Shown here: in pieces, positions 56,802 through 64,000 of the stretch
Layout: each line of letters starts with the position of its first letter
Numbering within the stretch: the stretch's first letter is position 1
Assembly (NCBI GenBank): GCA_963556145.1
Contig: OY744473.1
Location: forward strand, 4,092,001-4,156,000
Origin: Hygrocybe punicea
Taxonomy: Eukaryota; Basidiomycota; Agaricomycetes; Agaricales; Hygrophoraceae
DNA length: 64,000 nucleotides
Reading direction: 5' to 3'
The notes under the pieces: model-generated
Seen by the model: the letters and a program-made list of their open reading frames with translations, nothing else
Told to the model about the DNA's origin: nothing
Databases searched by the model: none
Position numbers and translations under genes: made by a program

Positions 56802-58677
56802 TTGGTGTTGGTGTTTGTTGGGTTTGTTGGGCTCGTTGAGGTTGTTGTCGAGATTGTTGAAAGTCGCGTTGAAAAGTTTTCTTGTTTGTATTTGTTGCCC
56901 CGTCACGTGACCGTTGTTCCTTTATCCAGCCGTTTCGCCCCACCCTCTTTCAGTAGCTCCGGACCACTGCCTCCCGACGCTTCGATACCCGCTGGCTTCG
57001 ACTCCGCTCACGTTGTACTCCCGTTTCCGTCCGTTTTCGACATCGCCTCCGCTCATTTATTCCCACGACCCCGGTATCTTCGTTATTTCGTATGGATCGA
57101 CCAGGGATGGTCTCTATCTGAGTCCTGACCGGATGTAGAGGCTCCGGGCCCTCTGGACCCGAATCCTCTTCATATCCCACTTCGTCCCCATCCATTCCCA
57201 TTCAGGTATCGTCGATTCTGCCCGATTCCGGTCGTTTCCATCAATTCCGCTCCGGATTCCGCCTCCGGATTCGTTCCTACATGCACTGCAATGTCTCTAA
57301 CGACCCGGAATTAGTACGTATATAGTTACATATGATATATCTTCGTTTCCCATTACTTAGTACATAGCACCATTCCTCCTATACTCCGCTCCACTCCACT
57401 CCTATCAGTTACAGCCTTCGGTTGTAGTACATAGTTACTACAGCACAGGATCTCTCCCAGTAGTATAAAAGATGTACTCTTATACTACAACCATATAGAA
57501 AATACAGGTTATCGCTCCCCTTCAGTTCTATTTCTTAGTCCTCACTTCGTATCGTCTCCATATTAGTCTTCATACTCCACTCTCTTCACTTCCCCTCTGA
57601 TCCAGAACCCTGGATTCGGGTTGGATTGACTAGACTACATAGACACTAAACTCCTCTGATCACTTCTTAGCTGATCACCACTTTCGTAGATTCCCATTCG
57701 GGTCTACAACCGAACTCGCCGTCACACCGGGGTTCAGTTCAGCCCAAGGTGCTGGACTGAACCGAACTTCTGGTTCGGTTCTGAACTGAACTTTGGCAGC
57801 ACTACCTGGGAGGAATAACTCAAAGATCCGTTGCGACTGTCATTGCTTCATCACTAGGGTGAGTGATGCCAAAACTACTGGTCTGAAAAGATGTAGGGAT
57901 TGCTAGCACACCGAAGGATGCCACTCCCCACCAAAGCCCAAGTCTCACAAAGGACAACCTGCTTCTCGAATCCACAACCCCAAGAGTGAAAAAGATATGG
58001 CATCAACATATGGTTGGCCAGCTGTAGCTGGAAAAGAGATTAATTCAGTCAAGAAAGTGGGGGTCAAGGTTAGTAACCAAATTGAAAAAAAGGAGATGAA
58101 ACCTTCTGTAAGGATTTTTTTTTTCAATGGGGCACATCTTTTGACACCAGCATTGATTCCAGGTTACTCCAAACAACCACTCAGCATGCAACTTCATGAA
58201 GGTCAGTGCTGTCATTATGCTACTTGGTGGACTGGATGTGAGTACATTAAGTTAATGAAATTCTTTTTTTCCAATTTTACTTGCTAGTTGGATGACGAAT
58301 TATTTCAGTCAAAAAGCCCAAGCCCAAAGCAAATAGAAGAATATGTACAGTCTCACCTTGGCGTGGAGCATGATGGAGGTCAAGGCCTTGAATTCAGATT
58401 GCATTGGTATTGGAATATATAGTTGCAGTGGTTGTTGACCGCTAAGATATTTTATGTGGAATGAATTATTATTTGCCTCTCTCTGAGAGGGCTTTTATAC
58501 TACTAGCTAAATTCACTTGAAGTTTCCTGTGGTGAGTAGAATACATGCTGCACTTCAGCATTATTCATCAGACAGGTGGGTTTGAGTTCCAGGGTCACGT
58601 GATATGGATTACTAATCCTTTCCACGACTATTCGGCCACTATTCCCAACACTCCCCCTTGGTCGAATACTCTTCAAC

Positions 58678-61600
58678 TCATTCTGGGTTGCAGTAAACAT
58701 CATCCATGTATTCCATTACGTGTTCCGCTCTTTCTGGTTCCTCTCTGGTCAATAGACCAAGTTTGGCTGTGAACTTTGTGTGAAGTGGGTGAGGTAACCC
58801 TTTTGTAAATATGTCCGCTAGATTTTCTTCAGAAGGAATATACATGACTTTGAGGATACCAGATGCGACGTGATCTCGTAGAAAATGTAGATTGATATCT
58901 ATGTGCTTCGTCCACGCATGGAATTCCAGGTTGTGCGATATAGCAATCGCGGCCTGATTGTCAGATCGTAAAATCGATGTTTCGTCCAACCATAGGTCCA
59001 ATTCCTTCAATAAGTTTCTATGCCAGATTAACTGCTTTGTGGCATGAGTAGCGGCGACATATTCCACTTTGGCTGTTGACAATGCAATCGTGCTTTGCTT
59101 CTTCGAGCTCCAAGCTATGGCTCCCCCTGCAATCATGAACACATATCTGCTAATGGATTTCTGGTGCGGGTTGGATCCCTAATCAGCATCGACGTAATGA
59201 ACGGTTTCCGTCATAGTCCATTGGTCCTTTCTGCCATACGTTAGTTCGTAATCCATTGTTCCCTTTAGATAGCGGAATATTCTTTTGAGTGCTGTCCAGT
59301 GTTCCGGACTCAGGTTCCATGTGAATTGCGCAACAGTTACAGTTGCATACATGATATTGGGTCTTGTTGCATGCACAGCATACAAGAGCTCTCCGACTCG
59401 TGTCACGTACTCGATCGAGGTGCGTTTCCACTCACTCTCATTGGTTTCGGTTTTGTTTATTCATAGGACCACGTTCTGGTCCATTGGGGTTGATACCAGC
59501 TTGGCACCCTCATTCCGGCCTTTGCGAGGATCTTCCGGATATAGCGACTTTGTGATAGGGTGACTTCCCGTTGTTGGCGGTCTCATTTGATATGGATTCT
59601 GAGCAGTAACATTGGCTTTCCAATGACCATTACAGTGTATTTTTCCTTTAGCTGGTTGATTACCCGCTGATTCATTGCTCGATTGTTTGTGTAAGCTGTG
59701 AGGTTGTCAACCCATATGAGTACGATGGAAAAGTTTTCACCTTCCTGATAGTAGTACGTGCAGTAGTCGGTCCACAATCTCATATAATGAAATTCCTTCA
59801 TCGTGTTATTGAAATCCATGTTCCATACATTTCTGGCTTGCCTGAGACCATATATAGGGCATATGAGGCGGCAAACCCATCCGGTTCCATCCTCAAATTC
59901 CGCCAGCTGCTTCATGTACAGCTCCTCCTTCACCCATCCATTAAGGTATGCGCCTTTGATATCCATCTGCTGGATATCCCAATCCTTGACGCAGAATATG
60001 CAAGCAATGTCCATAATGTCTCAAACCGCATCACAGGAGCAAATGTTCCAGTTTCACTGAAATCCACTCCGGGCTTCTGTGAGAACCCCTGGGCTACTAA
60101 CTGGGCCTTGTGCCTAGCGATTGTGACCATCTCATCGCGTTTCCGGTGGAAAACCCACTTGCTTCCGATGGCTTCCCACCCCTCCGGTAAGTCTACGAGT
60201 TTCCAAACGCCCATTTCTTGTAGCTGATCAAATTCCTCTTTCATCACTACCTTCCAGTTCTCCCAATCTATGGCTTCCCTGGCTTCCTTTAAATCCCATG
60301 GGTCCTTGTCGGTGAGACTGCTATCCTGCTGCATTGCACTCAAGAACACATATGCTATGGTTGTTTCCACACTAACTTTGTCTTTTTGTTTTGCTGCAGA
60401 TGATTCTGTTGGTCTTCGTACATCAAGCGGCTCATGTATCTCGCATTGTGTCGGTTGTGCATGCGGGTTGTTTAACTGTTGGTAGTCGTGGTCAACTCCT
60501 TGGGTTGCTCTCGGTGGGTATGTTATTTCAGTTTCTGGTCTGTGAATGGCCCTTTCCGGTGCCGTTACAGTGAGTTCCGGTGATTCTGTTGTGGGTTCTG
60601 GAGTTGCGAGTCGTCAGATTCACTCTGCTCCCCCTCGAATTGCAAACCCAGTAAGTCAGATACAATCCAGACTTCCTGCAATGCCCCATCCTCATGAAAT
60701 GCAACATTCCGTGATGTTTTAACAGTCCGCATTGCGGCATCATAGTATCGGATAGCCTTCTGCGACTCCACAAATCCTATGAACTTCATCTTAGCTGATC
60801 GCGGTGCCAGCTTCAATCTCTTTCCGCCTTGATATAAGACCCAAACATCGCATCTGAACTCCTGGAAATGCGATATGTCTGGCTTCTTGCCAGTCCAGGC
60901 TTCATGTGGAGTCATTCCATCTAGAGCCTTGGTGGGTGATCGGTTTCGAATGTATGCCGCATGTGCAACGGCTTCCGGCCAAAGGAATGCGGGCAGGTTT
61001 TTAGCGATCAACATCATGCAGGCTAACTCCAGTAACGTGCGATTAAATCTTTCTGCCATTCCGTGTTGCGAGGGTGAGTAAGGGGCTGTTGTTTCAATGA
61101 CAATTCCCTTCTCCGCTGCCCATCTCTCAGCTTCCTTGTTGACGAGTTCCTTTCCATTATTGAACCGCAAATATTTAGGGTTTCAATTGAACTTCTTCTC
61201 AATCGTGTTAACGTAAGCCTTGATGCGTTCCATTGCCTGGCTTTTCCATTTCATGAATAAAGTGGTTACGGTGTGTGTCGCGTCATCTGTGAATGAGATA
61301 TAGTATCTCGATCCTCTGATGGACTCTACGTGTGCTGGGCCCCAGACGTCACTCAAAGTCCTCTCTCCGGCGACTTTGGATCGTCCATCGGCCTCTTTCG
61401 GAAATGGCTGGATGGCTTGCTTTGTCTGAATGCAAGCCTCACAGGTTCGGGAAGGGACACTCCCTTCATCAATTTCTAGACCCATGACTAACCCCTTTCT
61501 CTGCAGGGTCTCGAGTCTGCTCATTCCAATGTGTCCATATAGGCAGTGCCATTCATCCCAAGACATTTTCTTCGGCGTGGCTATGTTTGCCTTTTCCAGT

Positions 61601-62052
61601 GTGCGGGATTGCGCCCAGGCGTTCAAATGGTATAGTCGTCCATCTTTCCAGCCTGTTCCAACAAGTTTATTCTCCTTCGCATAGAGCCTGCATATTCCAT
61701 TGCGGAAGTTAACCCATCCGCCGCTTTCATCGAATCAGCCCAGCAATAGTAGCGAGTTCCATGACTCCGGTACATGTAGTATGTCTCGTAGCTGATGCTG
61801 TACATCCTTTCCATCCACTGTGAAGTGTAAGACAATGGTTCCACGACCAAGAGCTCAAGCGGCTACCTTTCCTAGTCCTTGAACAGTAGCTTCGTCCAGA
61901 GTTTTGTACGTGATAAATGTGTTTCGGGAATTGCTGATGTGACTTGTCGTTCCGGAATCCAGTAACTAATCGTAGTTTGAAATATTGTCTGTATTCACTG
62001 CATATGCTACATCCTGTAACATATTATTGACATTGTCTGCAGCTTGATTCGA
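58678..62052 (-). pseudogene. Copia pol: protease, integrase, RT, RNase H (multiple breaks)
   Basis: Fragments in order: protease-like LLDSGTTSHIS (about 61965); integrase finger WHCLYGHIGMSRLETLQRKG..CEACIQTK and catalytic region SRYYISFTDDATHTVTTLF, LRFNNGKELVNKE, PYSPSQHGMAERFNRTLLEL (61626-60565); RT with WKLVDLPEGWEAIGSKWVFH, QMDIKGAYLNGWVKEELYM, PIYGLRQARNVWN (60370-59583); RNase H with AWSSKKQSTIALSTAKVEYV (59142-58678). Stops or frame changes separate all of these. The RT active site reads LIWVDNLT: the second Asp of the usual VDD is Asn (codon 59705-59703), so RT would be inactive even without the stops. Confidence 0.88.
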
Positions 62053-62891
62053 TCAGTTCTGTTGGTTTCCACCCTTTCTGGTGCCCTTTCCTTTCCCTTT
62101 CAGCCCTTGCCCTTCCTTTCCGCCACCTTTAGACCAGCAGTCCTTCACCATATGTCCCTTTTTGTGACAGTTGAAGCATTCCATCTTGGAATCGGCCGCT
62201 TTCTGCTTTCTGTTACCCTTTCCGTCATGCTTTCCGGTGAACCTCCCATGCATAGCAACATTGTTAGGATCTCACGGCATCTGCAGTCTTCCTCTAATAG
62301 GATTGTGACTAGCTCGTGTGACGTCAGTGACGTTCCGTCCTTCTTCGAGCCTAAATACGCTGACATATACAAGTCCCAACTTTCCAGTAAGGAGGATACA
62401 AGTATCATCGCGAAATCTTCATTGGAAACGAGGCTTTCCATCAAGTGGAGTTCCTCCTGCAGTTTCCGGAGCTTCAATATGTGCTTGATTAGGTCAAATC
62501 CTTCTTCAGCAATCAACCGGTACAATGTGCGTTGCGTCGCTAATATTCTGAGCTTCCCCCTGGATTCCTTTACCAAGGTTAGCTGTTTCCACATCTCACT
62601 CGCCATGTGTGCGCCAATGATATGTATCATTTCTGCGTCACCAATTGCGAGCTCGATCCATGTCCTCGTCTTGGCGTCTCCACTGCGCCATTTCTTCATT
62701 GCCTTGGATTCCTCTGATGTAGGATGGGATGTGTCCGCCAGGACAGGGGCCTTTGATTCCACATTGATGTACGTCTCTAACCCAAGATCCTGAAGCACGG
62801 CTAACATCCGTCTCTTCCACAGCATCCAATTGTTTCCCTTCAATAACTCGATCTGGTATGATCCCGATGTGTGTGTGACTTTGTCTGTCAT
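62053..62891 (-). pseudogene. Copia gag
   Basis: Starts at 62891 (MTDKVTHTSGSYQIELLKGN). The UBN2-type gag region includes NWMLWKRRMLAVLQDLGLE and AHMASEMWKQLTLVKESRGK. A frameshift near 62250 separates it from the zinc knuckle CFNCHKKGHMVKDC (C-x2-C-x4-H-x4-C) in 62253-62053, which ends in a Lys/Gly-rich tail and a TGA. Confidence 0.8.
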
Positions 62892-64000
62892 AGTCGGCTA
62901 AGTATACGAGGTGGTAATGCAATGTTCGGAGGTGCATGATCGTGTTTCCGTTAAAGCCGTTCAGGGCTCATAACTTATTGGAATATATAGTTGCAGTGGT
63001 TGTTGACCGCTAAGATATTTTATGTGGAATGAATTATTATTTGCCTCTCTCTGAGAGAGCTTTTATACTACTAGCTAAATCTACTAGAAGTTTCCTGTGG
63101 TGGTAGAATACATGCTGCGCTTCATCGGACAGGTGGGTTTGAGTTCCGGGGTCACGTGATACGGATTACTAATCCTTTCCGCGACTATTCGGCCACTATT
63201 CCCAACAATTGGGATCAGGATGCCCTCGATGGCTGGCTCTGTCAATTGTTGCCAAAGCCGTTTCAGTACCTTGATGCTCAGTTTGGGCAGCCGGAGTCTG
63301 GTGATTACCATTGGGTCTTGTTATGCAAGGAGCACTCTAATCTGTTTGTTGTCAAGCGAACACTGTGCAAAAGGGACTGTGCGTCGCAAATATACAGAAC
63401 ATTTTGTTTGAATTGGTTAGTTTTGCACACAATCATATCAACTTAATAACCTCTCAGTCCAGCTTCTCGCCACCTCATACCACTGTCTGCATATTCCAAC
63501 TGGGAGGTGGCTATCGAGTGTGCATTGAATGGCGAGGCTGAAGAGGACCACAGCCCCATTCAGACCAGGTCCACCCCAGAAATGAACAAGACAGTGCAAG
63601 AGCGACTTCTCCCGATCTTGAAACAGATCTTGAAATGGAATCTGAGGAAGAATCGACAATTTTTACTAGCAGCCGCAAGCCAGTTACTTATGGGGCGAAG
63701 AGATCCACGAAAACGCAGGAAATCAATGGTATGTATTTCATCACTGGGGCTAACCTAATCTACGAAAAAGCTTCTGATTCAGACATTCAAGTAATCAGTG
63801 ATGAAGACATTCAGGTTAACGACAAAGCCAAGGCCAGGAAATGCATCGATTCATCACAAACGAATAGTAGTGTTGAGGAAGTGGAAACTTGAAGGTAGGA
63901 GAACACGTCCTATTTGGGTCAAATCACATGTGCGCAGACTGCGCCCGCATTTAACTGCTCTTCCACGGTTTCACTTCAGCTCAGGTGATGCGGGCAGTCT

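Larger units (their letters stand above)
52797..57726 (+). mobile_element. Gypsy-B: pol-less gypsy element with gag and antisense gene
   Basis: LTRs of 593 bp (52797-53389, 57134-57726), about 99 percent identical by eye, TGT(G/A)GAGGCTCC..CACA ends, 4-bp flank CCGG (52793-52796, 57727-57730). The interior (3.7 kb) holds the same primer-binding site as gypsy-A, a gag frame and an antisense Zn2Cys6 gene. There is no protease, RT, RNase H or integrase. Gene order and homology to gypsy-A show it is a deletion derivative of a related element that probably moved using proteins from an autonomous relative. Confidence 0.9.
49488..57804. mobile_element. hAT-2: hAT-type element with 8-bp TSD, hosting gypsy-B
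   Basis: Ends are TAGTGCTACCAAAGTTCAGT at 49488 and its near reverse complement ending GGCAGCACTA at 57804, flanked by the perfect 8-bp repeat CCTGGGAG (49480-49487, 57805-57812), the hAT signature. Without the nested palindrome (51699-52547) and gypsy-B (52797-57726) it is about 2.5 kb and has no recognisable transposase, so it is non-autonomous. It contains a 69-bp tandem repeat and a Gln/Thr-rich frame. Confidence 0.85.
58408..63207 (-). mobile_element. Ty1/copia element, decayed
   Basis: LTRs 58408-58650 (243 bp) and 62976-63207 (232 bp), starting TGTTGGGAATAGTGGCCG and ending ATATATTCCAATA on the minus strand, with 5-bp target duplication ATTGG (58403-58407, 63208-63212). The order gag, integrase, RT, RNase H is diagnostic of copia. 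The LTRs differ by substitutions and short indels, so this is an older insertion. Confidence 0.92.
57830..63892 (+). pseudogene. Unknown gene split by copia insertion
   Basis: The left part (57830-58407) has exons reading KPKSHKGQPASRIHNPK, TYGWPAVAGKEINSVKK, PALIPGYSKQPLSMQLHE and PKQIEEYVQSHLGVEHDGG. The right part (63208 on) continues in frame when the copia element and one ATTGG are removed: GLEFRLHWDQDALDGWL, then QLLPKPFQYLDAQFGQPESG, DYHWVLLCKEHSNLFVV, with an intron near 63408-63458. Later frames (63507-63892) are acidic and basic blocks without a motif. I do not recognise the family with certainty. The insertion has inactivated it. Confidence 0.5.

Overview
The window looks like a gene-poor, transposon-nested chromosomal stretch of a basidiomycete fungus, most likely an Agaricomycete. 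The basis is the gene architecture (many 49-62 nt introns with GTRNGT donors and CTNA-type branch points), an NLR-type NACHT-TPR gene, a BTB gene and RTC4-like domain genes of the kind expanded in mushrooms, and fungal hAT, CACTA, Ty3/gypsy and Ty1/copia elements. No rRNA, tRNA or CRISPR was recognised.

Left end (1-8.7 kb) is the host part. On the minus strand lie the 5' part of an unknown gene with a 12-nt first exon (1-914), an intact eight-exon Rab geranylgeranyltransferase beta-subunit gene (BET2-like, 1480-2870) and a five-exon NACHT-TPR gene (4463-8737). A 1.4 kb TA-flanked inverted-repeat element sits 77 bp upstream of the BET2 start codon.

9.3-27.5 kb is a nest. A decayed hAT element (9308-16220) holds two foldback elements, a 1.9 kb solo LTR (11535-13419) with dense arrays of putative transcription-factor sites, and a solo LTR of the gypsy-B family. 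After it come a decayed repeat gene, a second copy of the 1.9 kb LTR family (17582 to about 25332) split by a very young pol-less LTR element (element X, 18684-25038), and an RTC4-like pseudogene.

27.6-40.9 kb is a Ty3/gypsy element (gypsy-A, minus strand). Its gag-pro frame is split by a 1.9 kb TRIM-like element and its integrase is broken by a stop and a frameshift. Between pol and the 3' LTR, in antisense orientation, it carries an apparently intact three-exon gene for a coiled-coil Zn2Cys6 protein; a solo LTR of element X lies beside it.

40.9-64 kb: a BTB gene broken by a solo LTR; a CACTA-like element (42669-49378) with a tnp2 transposase diverging from an RTC4-like gene; a second hAT-like element (49488-57804, 8-bp target duplication) holding an 849-bp near-perfect palindrome and gypsy-B (52797-57726); and an unknown gene split by a copia element (58408-63207). 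Gypsy-B has no pol but keeps gag, the same primer-binding site as gypsy-A, and a homologous three-exon antisense Zn2Cys6 gene, also with open exons. That conserved antisense gene is the strongest candidate for an undescribed system: a retrotransposon-borne, oppositely transcribed putative DNA-binding protein retained even where pol is gone.
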